A stretch of 64,000 nucleotides of DNA. It comes from Candidatus Hinthialibacter antarcticus. Its GTDB lineage: Bacteria > Hinthialibacterota > Hinthialibacteria > Hinthialibacterales > Hinthialibacteraceae. The notes under the pieces are model-generated. The model saw nothing but the letters and a program-made list of their open reading frames with translations, was not told where the DNA came from and made no database searches. The stretch lies in NCBI GenBank assembly GCA_030765645.1, contig JAVCCE010000059.1, forward strand, positions 121,127 to 185,126, read 5' to 3'. The position numbers and the translations under genes were made by a program. Of this stretch, positions 52,849-62,178 are shown piece by piece (the stretch's first letter is position 1; the number at the start of each line of letters is the position of its first letter).

Positions 52849-54015
52849 TTAGATATAAAACCCGATGTTGATATTGAAACGGGTATACCAGTCGTCGTCT
52901 CCGCCTGATGAGAATCCATCAGTCCAGATTGGGCCAATCCAGGGATGGTTCTTTCCAAAGGCGGCGTCAAAGTAAATAAAAAAGTTTCCGGCAGAGACTG
53001 AAGCGCCGATGACATTTTGATAACTATCGTAAAAGCCGGATTGATCCTTATCAAGAATACTAAAATCATCGTAAAGCGTTATCGAATCAATATAAGTGGG
53101 TTCAATTGGTATCGTATAGCTAAGCCCTACCGTATACAGATTGGCGCGGCTTGCAATTTCGTATGGGAAATCATAGGCTCCCATCAACACAAAATCATTG
53201 CTCACTCTTGGCGGGTTCCGTAGTGAATATTCATAGCGAATAACTTCTACCATAAGGTTCCATTGGTTCCAGGTTTCGTTTAGATGAAGTCCAGCGGCGT
53301 ATTGGTTGCCATCGTCGTTCGTTGTTCGGTTGTGTACCTTGCCAAGTTGCAACGAAACGCCGATCTCAGTGTTATGGTTTTCCGCATGTTCCCATGTATA
53401 AGCGTATCGAAGATTTAACTGGTTTTCTTCTACATTTTGTGAGACGCCTTCTGCAACAAGGTCATAGGAGTAGCGTGCGCTGTCGTTGCTTTTTCCATGA
53501 TAATGGCCTTCATCTTCCAGGTAATAGGCTAAGTGAAGGTCCCAATTGTCTGCCTGATGAATGTATTTTAGTCCCAAGTCATAGTCATCTTCCAAGCCGA
53601 CATAATAGGGAAGTTGGAAGAACCAGTTGTGAGACGCGTAGGGAATAATTCCAAATGGAACTTGATGAACGCCCAAGTGAATCTCATCACGATCAGACAG
53701 CCGATATCCCAGCCAGCCATGATGGAGCATGCTGGTATCTTGATCGGATTCTGTATAGTAGTAGTAACGATATTCAGCCGAACCAATGAACTGCTGCCAT
53801 TCATAGTCTAAATTTAGGCGAATTGTGTCAGGGTCAATTCGGCTTGAATGGCTCCAATCTTTATAAAAAATATTCGATCTTACGGCGCCCCCTAGTTGAA
53901 AGGGTCCAATTTCTAGTTTATCAATTTGTGAGTATGTCAGTTGAATGGAAATGATGAATAGTGTGAAAACTATGTAATTTCGGTATTTATGAAAGAAGAA
54001 TTTTTCATGTTTCAT
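52849..54015 (-). CDS. Porin-like outer-membrane beta-barrel protein
   Basis: The 388-residue protein has a signal segment (IVFTLFIISIQLTYS) and then many alternating-residue beta strands with aromatic girdles (FIGSAEYRYYYYTESD, WDLHLAYYLEDEGHYHG, LNLRYAYTWEH). It ends in FNINIGFYI, a beta-barrel-like C-terminus. HLGVHQVPFGIIPYASHNWFF recalls carbohydrate- or phosphate-selective porins. The exact family cannot be set. It is transcribed toward the IS remnant, away from the chemotaxis operon. Confidence 0.75.
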   Translation of the reverse strand: MKHEKFFFHKYRNYIVFTLFIISIQLTYSQIDKLEIGPFQLGGAVRSNIFYKDWSHSSRIDPDTIRLNLDYEWQQFIGSAEYRYYYYTESDQDTSMLHHGWLGYRLSDRDEIHLGVHQVPFGIIPYASHNWFFQLPYYVGLEDDYDLGLKYIHQADNWDLHLAYYLEDEGHYHGKSNDSARYSYDLVAEGVSQNVEENQLNLRYAYTWEHAENHNTEIGVSLQLGKVHNRTTNDDGNQYAAGLHLNETWNQWNLMVEVIRYEYSLRNPPRVSNDFVLMGAYDFPYEIASRANLYTVGLSYTIPIEPTYIDSITLYDDFSILDKDQSGFYDSYQNVIGASVSAGNFFIYFDAAFGKNHPWIGPIWTDGFSSGGDDDWYTRFNINIGFYI

Positions 54016-54216
54016 TAACGGGCCAACTTAGAGAGTATTTTCCACATTCAATAAAGAAAAAAACAGGATTCTGAACGAGTTGAAACATCTCATAAAAGAT
54101 ATTTTTTGTCAAGCATTCTTATCAAATCAATTTGGCCTCCTGTCCGTATTTAGAAGTATGCGGACAGAAAACCTAAGCAAAAAAGACGAACCCCATATTT
54201 ACACCCCACCCCGGCC

Positions 54217-54401
54217 CAATGTCATTGACTTAAGCCATGATCTGCAAATAGATCGCAATTTTGCCCGGAATATAGTGTGTGTCATTGCGAGCGAAGCGAA
54301 GCAATCTCGCTTTATTGATGGGTGAGATTGCCGCGTCGGCCTTTGGCCTCCTCGCAATGACACTGTCGAAGGGCTTTGGTGTTCTTAAGTCAATGACATT
54401 G
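54217..54401. mobile_element. MITE-like element with perfect 18-bp terminal inverted repeats
   Basis: The ends are CAATGTCATTGACTTAAG (54217-54234) and its exact complement (54384-54401), 185 bp overall. A second inverted pair, GTCATTGCGAG (54281-54291) and CTCGCAATGAC (54351-54361), lies inside, with further near-palindromic GCGAAGC and GGCCTTTGGCC segments. No protein is encoded. Pieces recur at 16293-16336 and 20355-20372. A C9 tract (54402-54410) adjoins the right end. Confidence 0.7.
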
Positions 54402-54443
54402 CCCCCCCCCGGTCTCCCACATCCATATTGAAGTGATTTTAAT

Positions 54444-54471
54444 TAAAGAATTTATAAGAGTTTCCCGATAA
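54444..54471 (+). promoter_or_regulatory. Possible sigma-28 (FliA)-type promoter of the chemotaxis operon
   Basis: TAAA (54444-54447) and CCCGATAA (54464-54471) resemble the motility sigma factor consensus TAAA-N15-GCCGATAA, with one base mismatch in the -10 and a 16-base spacer. It lies about 190 bases upstream of the MCP start in an otherwise gene-free gap (54016-54663). The spacer and distance are not ideal. Confidence 0.35.
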
Positions 54472-54663
54472 CGATTATGAGGGAGTCTATCTTTTGACTT
54501 ATGTTTTAAAGACTTCTGTTTGGCATCGATTGTCTAAATGTATGACATGACGATTGATTATTTATTCATTGAGAGCAATTTCTATTGGCTCTAATCATCA
54601 TTATCACGGTTGAGCGGTATCTCATTACAGGTTGCTTTTTAATTTTGCAACCAGGAGAGCATG

Positions 54664-57021
54664 ATGTCTAATCGGAATATTTTGAATTCTTTAAGCGGGA
54701 AAATTCTGTCCTATGTTGTGTTGCCCATTTTAGCGATTCTCGGTTGTTTATTTTTATATAATAATCACCTATTCTTTCAACAAGTTCGTATTGATTTTGA
54801 AGACAAACTGCAGTTACTATCTGATAACATTGCTTTCAAAATAGAAATTGGCAATTCACGCGCAGTTGAAGCCACCCAAATCATGGCGTTGGCCCAATCA
54901 AGCGGTCTGTTTGGGCAACGAGAAAAATCATTTGTATTCACTCGACATGTACTGGAAAATTTTCGAGAATTTACCGGGACCTACTTCGGATATGAGCCGA
55001 ATGCCGATGTTCATTTGCAGGATGATTTTTCAGTAACATCCGCCACTAAAATTGGTATACGAGAAGACGGACGGTATGCGCCGTATTGGTATCGAACCAT
55101 TGAGAACCCTGACGAAATCAAGCAGGACTATTTGTTCAATCTAGTCGACAGCCTTTTTTATAACGGTTGCAAAGCGCTGTTTTTAGAAAAAAATAAACCA
55201 CAATACATGATTACTGAGCCTTATGTTTATGAAGGCAAAATGCTGGTCGAACAAACCTACCCCATCGTGATTAACAATCAATTTAAGGGAGTCGCCGGCG
55301 TCGACCGCGCATTAGATGACATTATTCAATCCTTATCAGATATTGCAAATGAAGAGGGCGTCGATTTATTTCTTATCAGTTCAAGAGGGAAATTTGTCGA
55401 AGCAACTACAAACACAAATCAACAAGACTCCGCTATAGAGTTAAGAACAAAAGCGGTAGATGATACTCCATATAAAGATTTATTTGGACGTTTTATTCAG
55501 AAGAAGAACGAAAAGCATCTACTTTTAGAAATTGATCCAATCGACCAGAAAAAATATTATTACGCCTCATCGCTCATTCCAACTGGAGAGTGGCTACTAA
55601 TCACACGAAAGTCAGAACAGGCAATTATTGGCCCGATTTGGAAGTCGATGCAAACTTTAATCACTGTTTCGGTTCTTGGCTTTCTTTTCGCGATTGGGCT
55701 CTCTTTACTCTTCACCCGGTCGATATCCCAAAAAGTTCAGACGACAGTTAGTGCAGTCAATATGCTTGCTTCAGGCGACCTGGCTGAAGACTCTTACTCT
55801 CATCTTGAAGATATGAACCAAAGCAAAGATGAACTGGGCACACTCATTCAAGCCGTACAAAAAATCAGGACCCGTTTAAAAGAGATGATTACAGATATTT
55901 CTACGACATCTCTATCGGTGTTACAGTTTTCTGAAACCATGTCGAATCAGTCTGGCACTGTAACAGATCAAATGAAGTCATTAAATGAAATTTCTTCAGA
56001 GGCGTCGCAATCGGCGCAGGAAATTCAAAGCAGAATCAATGGTATGGCGGCGGCGATTGAAGAAATCAGCGTCAGCAGTAATTCGGTCTCTCAATCGTCA
56101 AACGGTATTTCGCAAAATCTGGATAGCATTGCTGCGGCGGTTGAAGAATCTTCAGCAAACATGAATTCGATGGCTTCATCGGCGGATACCATTTCTAAAA
56201 ATGTGAACCGCATCGCCAAATCGGTCAACGAAAGTTCATCCGCAATGGAAGCAATATCGAATGATGCGGGGGAGGCCGTTACATTTTCAAGCCAAGCGAC
56301 GGAATCAGCAACCCGCACATTTCAAAATGTCGAATTGCTCGGACGCTCCGCAGAATCCATCAGCAAGGTCGTTGAAATTATCCGTTCCATTGCCTCTCAA
56401 ACCAATCTTCTCGCTTTAAATGCCAGCATCGAAGCGGCTTCAGCAGGTGAAGCGGGCAAAGGCTTTGCTGTTGTCGCAAATGAAGTAAAAGAGCTCGCCC
56501 GCCAGACAGCGGAATCAACCGAAGAGATACGTTCACAAGTTGAAGACATCCAACTTAAGTCTCGTGAGTCGATCCAGGACATCACAGATATCGTTGACAT
56601 CGTCAAAAAAATCAACAAAACATTTGGTAAAATTGCCTCCTCCGTTGACATTCAAACCAACCAGTCAAATGTGATTACGAAGAACATCAACAACGTGGCG
56701 GAAGAAATTGAAGGCATCTCGAACAACATCCATGAGGCGGCGCTGGGGATCAATGAAATATCAAAAAGCGTGACAACAGGCGTTTCCGAAGTCAATTCAA
56801 TTTCACTTAATTTAGGCGAACTGGTACAAGGAATCAGTGAGATTGCCCGGTCGGCGAACAGTCTTTCACAGTTCATGAACGAAATGGTCAACAATTTCCA
56901 CTCGGTTTCAGAAACATCTGATTCTGTTGGACAGCAAATGGATGAAGCATTGCCCGTGATGAGGCAGATGACGGAAGTCTCAGAACAGCTGAATCTGTTA
57001 GTGAAAAAATTTCAACTGTAA
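54664..57021 (+). CDS. Methyl-accepting chemotaxis protein
   Basis: The 785-residue receptor has an N-terminal membrane span (about 14-34), a periplasmic double-Cache-like sensor (about 35-325; [44 protein letters not shown]), a second span (about 331-352) and a HAMP domain. A long coiled-coil signalling domain follows, with the conserved tip [21 protein letters not shown] near 578-598. Cache domains commonly sense small organic acids or amino acids. There is no C-terminal CheR-docking pentapeptide. ATG 54664 has AGGAG six bases upstream; ATG 54661 is also possible. It heads the che operon. Confidence 0.93.
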   Translation: MSNRNILNSLSGKILSYVVLPILAILGCLFLYNNHLFFQQVRIDFEDKLQLLSDNIAFKIEIGNSRAVEATQIMALAQSSGLFGQREKSFVFTRHVLENFREFTGTYFGYEPNADVHLQDDFSVTSATKIGIREDGRYAPYWYRTIENPDEIKQDYLFNLVDSLFYNGCKALFLEKNKPQYMITEPYVYEGKMLVEQTYPIVINNQFKGVAGVDRALDDIIQSLSDIANEEGVDLFLISSRGKFVEATTNTNQQDSAIELRTKAVDDTPYKDLFGRFIQKKNEKHLLLEIDPIDQKKYYYASSLIPTGEWLLITRKSEQAIIGPIWKSMQTLITVSVLGFLFAIGLSLLFTRSISQKVQTTVSAVNMLASGDLAEDSYSHLEDMNQSKDELGTLIQAVQKIRTRLKEMITDISTTSLSVLQFSETMSNQSGTVTDQMKSLNEISSEASQSAQEIQSRINGMAAAIEEISVSSNSVSQSSNGISQNLDSIAAAVEESSANMNSMASSADTISKNVNRIAKSVNESSSAMEAISNDAGEAVTFSSQATESATRTFQNVELLGRSAESISKVVEIIRSIASQTNLLALNASIEAASAGEAGKGFAVVANEVKELARQTAESTEEIRSQVEDIQLKSRESIQDITDIVDIVKKINKTFGKIASSVDIQTNQSNVITKNINNVAEEIEGISNNIHEAALGINEISKSVTTGVSEVNSISLNLGELVQGISEIARSANSLSQFMNEMVNNFHSVSETSDSVGQQMDEALPVMRQMTEVSEQLNLLVKKFQL

Positions 57022-57075
57022 TCACTGTGTTCGACATGAAATGCATCTACGGTTTGACCGTAAAAGGTGAGTGCT

Positions 57076-59775
57076 GTGTCAGAGATTATTGACCAAGCGT
57101 CCATTGAAGAATTTGCCAATGAAAGCATGGAGCACTTGGACGACATTGAGCCTGACCTCATGTCGTTGGAGGGCAATCTTGATTCAACCAGTCCTGATAC
57201 AATTAATAAGATATTCCGCGCCATCCATAGCATCAAAGGCGGCGCGGGTTTTATGCCGGCGGAACCACTGAAGCAACTCTCGCATAAGATGGAGCAAGCC
57301 TTGATTCCCGTACGCGATGGGGAGAGGCCGCTCACTTCAGACTTGCTGGATCTATTGTTACAAGGCATTGATCGCCTGCGAGAAATGCTCAACGCCATGC
57401 TGAATGGCGACGTTGCTTGTTCTGCAATTGATTGCACGATTGAACTTGAACGGTTAGAGTCTCTAGAAAATCAGAGCGACAAAACCGCTGCTGCTGACGA
57501 TCAATCAGCAGCGCCTCAAACAACGACCCTGCAATGCGACCGCTTAGCCGTTGAAGAAGCCGTCAATCAAGGCCAATTACTCTATGAACTCACATTGCCC
57601 GCCGACCATTTTGAACCCCAAAATTTAAGTTCTTTCTTAGACGTTCTCATCACAATGGGGGAAGTAATCGCCTCTGATTTTGATGTCGCCCAATCCAGCG
57701 AACTCGAGCGGTTGCCCACCGATTACAAACTGCTTTATGCAACTGTGCTTGACCCTGAAATGACAGAAGCCGCCGTCGATCTGCCGTCCGGTTGTGTTCG
57801 ACAGATGACCATAGAAACGCTTTTCGCGGCGCCCGAAGTTTCACAAAAGAAACAAGAATCCGCCATCATTCAAAAACAAGAAGCCCCTGCAAGTGATCAA
57901 ACAGAAAGCGTAACCAAAACCGCGCCGTCTCAGTCGAATTCTCAAGCGTCAAAATCATCAGAACCCCAAAATATTCGAGTTCATTTGAGCGTACTCAATC
58001 AGATTATGAATATGGTGGGAGAATTGGTACTGGTTCGGAACCGCTTGCTGCAAACATTAGATGAGCACAAGAAAAAGGTTGACGGCCTGGAACCATTACT
58101 CAAGAACCTCGATTTTATCACATCTGAAATCCAAGAATCATTTATGCAAACCCGGATGCAACCGATCGGCTCGTCTTTTTCCCGGTTTAGAAGGCTGATT
58201 CGCGATTTATCAAAGCAGTTTGGCAAGCCAATACAATTTGAAACCTCTGGCGATGAAGTCGAACTTGACCGCACCGTGCTTGAGTTGCTGACAGACCCGC
58301 TTGTTCATATTTTGCGTAACAGCGCCGATCACGGGATTGAGCCCCCAGAAGTCCGATTGCAGCAGGGCAAGGCGGAGCAGGCGAATATTGGAATCCATGT
58401 CGAGCAGCGTTGCGGCAAGATTTATATCAATATCGTTGACGATGGAAAAGGAATTGATCCAGAAGTCATACGCAAAAAAGCCGTTGAAAAAAAACTGGTT
58501 TCAAGTGAAGAAGCCGAACGGCTTCCTACCAAAGAATTAGTTCGTTTAATATTTGCTCCTGGATTTTCAACCGCATCAAAAATCACCCAAGTATCGGGGC
58601 GCGGCGTCGGCATGGATGTTGTTCGGCATAACATTGAAAAGTTAGGCGGCGCAATCGATATTGATACGGTTAAGGGCGGCGGCACAACAATTCAACTCGC
58701 GTTGCCGCAAAATGTCTCGATCATGTCAGCGCTGATTGTCGAAACCGGGAGACAACGCTTTGCGATTCCATACATTAATTTAGTCGAATTGGTTGTTTTA
58801 GAAAGCGATGATATAGCGCAATGTATTTACCAGATCAACAATGATTTGGTCTTGCGCCTGCGCGAAAGTCTCTACCCGTTAGTTTCACTATCAGATTTAA
58901 TCGACGCCCCGCGTATGTATTGGGACAACTCTGAAACCCAATGGCTTCCAGACCGGCGTCAAACCTGGGTAGACTCACGGCAAGAAATCAATCTGCCGCT
59001 TGATTACTCAATGTCAGTATTTCGAACATTGCGTGACAAACACAAAAATCGCAGGAGAAATATCGAGACCAACCAGGCCGCAATTTTAATTGTGCGAGAC
59101 GGAGACCGGCAATATGGAATATTGATTGACCAAATTGTTGATACCGAAGAGATTGTCGTTAAATCGCTCTCGTCTTATGCGCGCTCATCGGCCCTGTTTA
59201 GCGGCGCTTCAATTTTAGGTGACGGCTCGGTCATTCTAATATTGGATATTTCAGGGTTATCCCACCATGCGCATCTTAAGTTTGATGAAATTGAGCCGTA
59301 TCGCAATATTACGACTAAGGAAACCTCCATCGTACAGCAAGCCCAAGTTCCCAGTCTGGTTTTTTGCGTTGATCCAGACGAATACTTTGCAATTGGCTTT
59401 GAACATATCATACGAATCGAACCCGTATTCCGTGAGAGCATACAACAGATAGGCGAACATGAATTTGTCCCATTTCGTGAGGACGGCCTTCCAGTATTTC
59501 GATTAGAAAACGACTGCCCGATCCGTCCATTGCCCTCCAACCAGAATGAACTGTTTGCGATCATAATTCGCCCGCAACCGAATAATCAAAACGCTTCACA
59601 ACGTTTCGGGCTGTTGGCGTCGACGATCATCAACCATGCGGCCTTGCCGGCGGAACTGAAACCACCATGTACTCCCGCTCCTGGAATTCTTGGAACGTGC
59701 CTATGGAATGAGAAACTCATTCAAATGGTCGATCCATACAGCATGTTACAGGCAACTGGAGGACCAAGGCCATGA
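57076..59775 (+). CDS. cheA: Chemotaxis histidine kinase CheA with two CheW-like domains
   Basis: The domain order begins with Hpt with the phospho-acceptor His in IFRAIHSIKGGAGFM near residue 51. A P2-like region and a Gln/Ser-rich linker (about 250-300) follow, then the P3 dimerisation domain (IRVHLSVLNQIMNMVGELVL). The ATPase has HILRNSADHGIEPP, DDGKGIDPE and SGRGVGMDVV. A CheW-like domain carries an unusual insertion of about 75 residues (near RMYWDNSETQW), and a second CheW-like domain ends the protein (LVFCVDPDEYFAIGFEHII). GTG 57076 is chosen because AGGTGAG lies five bases upstream; GTG 57067 is in frame. The stop overlaps cheW (ATGA). Confidence 0.93.
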   Translation: MSEIIDQASIEEFANESMEHLDDIEPDLMSLEGNLDSTSPDTINKIFRAIHSIKGGAGFMPAEPLKQLSHKMEQALIPVRDGERPLTSDLLDLLLQGIDRLREMLNAMLNGDVACSAIDCTIELERLESLENQSDKTAAADDQSAAPQTTTLQCDRLAVEEAVNQGQLLYELTLPADHFEPQNLSSFLDVLITMGEVIASDFDVAQSSELERLPTDYKLLYATVLDPEMTEAAVDLPSGCVRQMTIETLFAAPEVSQKKQESAIIQKQEAPASDQTESVTKTAPSQSNSQASKSSEPQNIRVHLSVLNQIMNMVGELVLVRNRLLQTLDEHKKKVDGLEPLLKNLDFITSEIQESFMQTRMQPIGSSFSRFRRLIRDLSKQFGKPIQFETSGDEVELDRTVLELLTDPLVHILRNSADHGIEPPEVRLQQGKAEQANIGIHVEQRCGKIYINIVDDGKGIDPEVIRKKAVEKKLVSSEEAERLPTKELVRLIFAPGFSTASKITQVSGRGVGMDVVRHNIEKLGGAIDIDTVKGGGTTIQLALPQNVSIMSALIVETGRQRFAIPYINLVELVVLESDDIAQCIYQINNDLVLRLRESLYPLVSLSDLIDAPRMYWDNSETQWLPDRRQTWVDSRQEINLPLDYSMSVFRTLRDKHKNRRRNIETNQAAILIVRDGDRQYGILIDQIVDTEEIVVKSLSSYARSSALFSGASILGDGSVILILDISGLSHHAHLKFDEIEPYRNITTKETSIVQQAQVPSLVFCVDPDEYFAIGFEHIIRIEPVFRESIQQIGEHEFVPFREDGLPVFRLENDCPIRPLPSNQNELFAIIIRPQPNNQNASQRFGLLASTIINHAALPAELKPPCTPAPGILGTCLWNEKLIQMVDPYSMLQATGGPRP

Positions 59776-60242
59776 AGCAATTCGTCACATTTCAAATTCA
59801 AAAGCAATTATTTGGAATCGATATTTTGAATGTGTTAGAAATTTTTTCCGCCGAATTGATTACTACGATTCCCCAAAGCCCGGCGTGTGTGAAAGGGCTC
59901 GTCAATGTGCGCGGGCAGATTGTCACGGTCCTTAATTTGGCGTCAATTTTAAAACTTCCTGTTCGTATTGAACCAAAATCACCTGAAATAATTTTGTTGA
60001 AATCACAAAGTGATTTAAAAAAACGCCGCTTGCAACAAGACCATTTAGAATGGGAAGCCGCAAATGAAAACCTGGGGCTGAATATTGATTTGATCGGAGA
60101 TATTATCGAAGTTGAAGAACCTCTCAGCCCTTTGCCTCCCAGCGTTGATTCGATCGAACGAAGTTATGTTAAAGGGGTTGTGAATCGAGGAAAACACCTT
60201 TTAATTATCCTAAGTTTGAAATCGATTTTTGATGATTTATAG
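59772..60242 (+). CDS. cheW: Chemotaxis adaptor CheW
   Basis: The 156-residue single-domain CheW has VTFQIQKQLFGIDILNVLEIF at the N-terminus and the conserved GLVNVRGQIVTVLNLASIL near residue 42. It ends with SYVKGVVNRGKHLLIILSLKSIF. It links CheA to the MCP. The region between the two subdomains has a charged insertion (SQSDLKKRRLQQDHLEWEA) that is longer than usual. It overlaps cheA by four bases. Confidence 0.93.
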   Translation: MKQFVTFQIQKQLFGIDILNVLEIFSAELITTIPQSPACVKGLVNVRGQIVTVLNLASILKLPVRIEPKSPEIILLKSQSDLKKRRLQQDHLEWEAANENLGLNIDLIGDIIEVEEPLSPLPPSVDSIERSYVKGVVNRGKHLLIILSLKSIFDDL

Positions 60243-60284
60243 AATGAGCCTTCTGAATAAAACAGTAAGAATTGCTAACGATAG

Positions 60285-61340
60285 ATGTCCCAAATCACTT
60301 TTGCTATATCTTGCCAAGACAAAACCCTTAAAACGATTGTCCAATCTATTGTTGAAACGATTCCCAATATTCAATTTATAGAAATACAAAACCCAATCGA
60401 AACCGGCGTTGTTACTCATTGTGATATTATTCTCTTGGAACAAGAGGCTGGCTTTACGAGCGAACTTGAATCTACGATTCAGAAATACTCCAATCTGAGT
60501 TGGATCGTTGTCTGCTCTAGTTCTATGGAATGCAGAGAATTAAAAAAACGCATCTCTTCAGGCTTATATGTCGAATTTCTCTTCAAAAAAAGCGCGGCTT
60601 CACATTCAGAACTTGAGCGTTATTACTCATCTTTTTTTAGTGGATTTCTTTCTTATTATCGCACTCAACGCACCCTTCATTCAATTCAAACATCCGAGAA
60701 AGAAGCAAAAGCAAAAACAAAACAAAAACCTTTTGATTTGGTCGCAATCGCGTGTTCAACAGGCGGCCCCGATGCGCTAAAAACCATCATTCCAAACTTG
60801 CCCGCTAACCTCGGCGTCCCCATCTTAATCGTCCAACACATGCCGGCTGAATTCACACGGAACTTAGCAAACAATTTAGACAATCATTCTCAATTATTCG
60901 TCACTGAAGCAAAAGACGGTGGAAATATCGACCTGAATTCGGTCTATATCGCGCCTGGTGGATTTCACATGAAAGTGAAACGGCTTCATCATCCAATGAA
61001 CGGCCAGCTCCCGCTAAGACTCCGCTTGACCACTGAACCGCCTGTCAATAATTGCCGCCCGTCAGCCGATGTGCTTTTTACATCTCTTTCTAAAGAATTT
61101 AATGGTCATGTATTGGCGGTCGTTCTTACAGGGATGGGAGTTGACGGGCGCGAAGGAGTCAAGGAATTACAAAAAACAAATACCTATTGTTTAACCCAAC
61201 GGCAGGACACTTGTGTTGTTTATGGCATGCCAAAAGCGGTTATTGAAGCGGGATTATCAAATGAGACTCTTCCCTTGGCATCAATAGCGAAACGAATTTC
61301 TTCATTATTGAAACCTGATGGTGAATTAGGCAATGAATAA
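60285..61340 (+). CDS. cheB: Chemotaxis methylesterase CheB with degenerate receiver
   Basis: The C-terminal methylesterase domain is intact, with the catalytic triad Ser158 (ACSTGGP), His185 (VQHMP) and Asp287 (GMGVDGREG). It demethylates or deamidates MCP glutamates. The N-terminal 120 residues are the size of a CheY-like receiver but lack the acidic pair (ISCQDK where DD is expected) and carry Glu52 in CDIILLEQEAG at the phospho-acceptor position, so phosphorylation by CheA is unlikely. A Lys-rich linker (EKEAKAKTKQK) joins the halves. It overlaps cheR by 8 bases. Confidence 0.9.
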   Translation: MSQITFAISCQDKTLKTIVQSIVETIPNIQFIEIQNPIETGVVTHCDIILLEQEAGFTSELESTIQKYSNLSWIVVCSSSMECRELKKRISSGLYVEFLFKKSAASHSELERYYSSFFSGFLSYYRTQRTLHSIQTSEKEAKAKTKQKPFDLVAIACSTGGPDALKTIIPNLPANLGVPILIVQHMPAEFTRNLANNLDNHSQLFVTEAKDGGNIDLNSVYIAPGGFHMKVKRLHHPMNGQLPLRLRLTTEPPVNNCRPSADVLFTSLSKEFNGHVLAVVLTGMGVDGREGVKELQKTNTYCLTQRQDTCVVYGMPKAVIEAGLSNETLPLASIAKRISSLLKPDGELGNE

Positions 61341-62175
61341 TTTAATTTCTCTTTCGAATGAAGAATTTCTTCTTTTACGCGATTATCTTGTTTCCCAATA
61401 TGGAATTTGGATTGAAAAAGAAAAAGATTATTTACTATCCGAACGATTGAGGCCATTGTTGCGGGAACTAAAAATGACCTCGTTTCATCAATTCTATTTG
61501 CTACTGCAAAATAGCCCGCCAATAACAATAACGAACCGAATAAAAGAACTCATAACGACCAACGAAAGCCAATGGTTTCGAGACGGACATCCCTTTGAGA
61601 TATTAAGCGAAGTCATACTGCCTCAATTAATCTCGTCACGTCCACTGATGGAACCGATTCGCTTTTTATCGGCGGGATCAGCAAAAGGCCAAGAAGCCTT
61701 TTCGATCGCAATTTCGATTGAGACGTATTGCAAGTCGAACCCGAAAGTGAATAAGGACCGATTTGAGATCGTTGCGGTTGACTTAAACCCAACACTCGTC
61801 AAAGAAGCGCCTAAAGGCTGCTTTAGCTCGTTTGACATCGAACGAGGCATGCCAGATGAAACCCGAAAACAATATTTCACAAAAACAGACAATGGTTGGG
61901 TCTTAGATGAGGCCTTGCGAAACCAGGTCACTTTTCATCCACACAATTTGATGAAGCCACTGAATATATACGGCGATTTTGATGTGATTTTTTACCGAAA
62001 TGTGATGATTTATTTTTCGGATCAAAACAAGTCTCATTCGTTGGGCCATGTTTTTAATCGCTTGCGTCCAGGAGGGTATCTGCTAATCGGATCAATGGAG
62101 AACCTTCCTGGCGGGACTTGGGCGCTGGATAAGAATCGATATGCAAAAGGCGCCTATTATCAAAAGAGAGATTGA
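61333..62175 (+). CDS. cheR: Chemotaxis protein methyltransferase CheR
   Basis: The 280-residue protein has the CheR N-terminal helical domain, the conserved TTNESQWFRD (usually TTNxTxFFR), the SAM loop FLSAGSAKGQEAFSIA near residue 109, IVAVDLNPTLV near 145 and the family signature DVIFYRNVMIYF near 216. It methylates receptor glutamates opposite CheB. It ends 3 bases from the convergent CheX-CheY gene. Confidence 0.92.
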   Translation: MNNLISLSNEEFLLLRDYLVSQYGIWIEKEKDYLLSERLRPLLRELKMTSFHQFYLLLQNSPPITITNRIKELITTNESQWFRDGHPFEILSEVILPQLISSRPLMEPIRFLSAGSAKGQEAFSIAISIETYCKSNPKVNKDRFEIVAVDLNPTLVKEAPKGCFSSFDIERGMPDETRKQYFTKTDNGWVLDEALRNQVTFHPHNLMKPLNIYGDFDVIFYRNVMIYFSDQNKSHSLGHVFNRLRPGGYLLIGSMENLPGGTWALDKNRYAKGAYYQKRD

Positions 62176-62178
62176 GGG

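Noticed and set aside
52589..52852. An 87-codon plus-strand frame before the porin-like gene
   Set aside because: Its composition is not protein-like and it lies in a stretch with hairpins next to an IS remnant.
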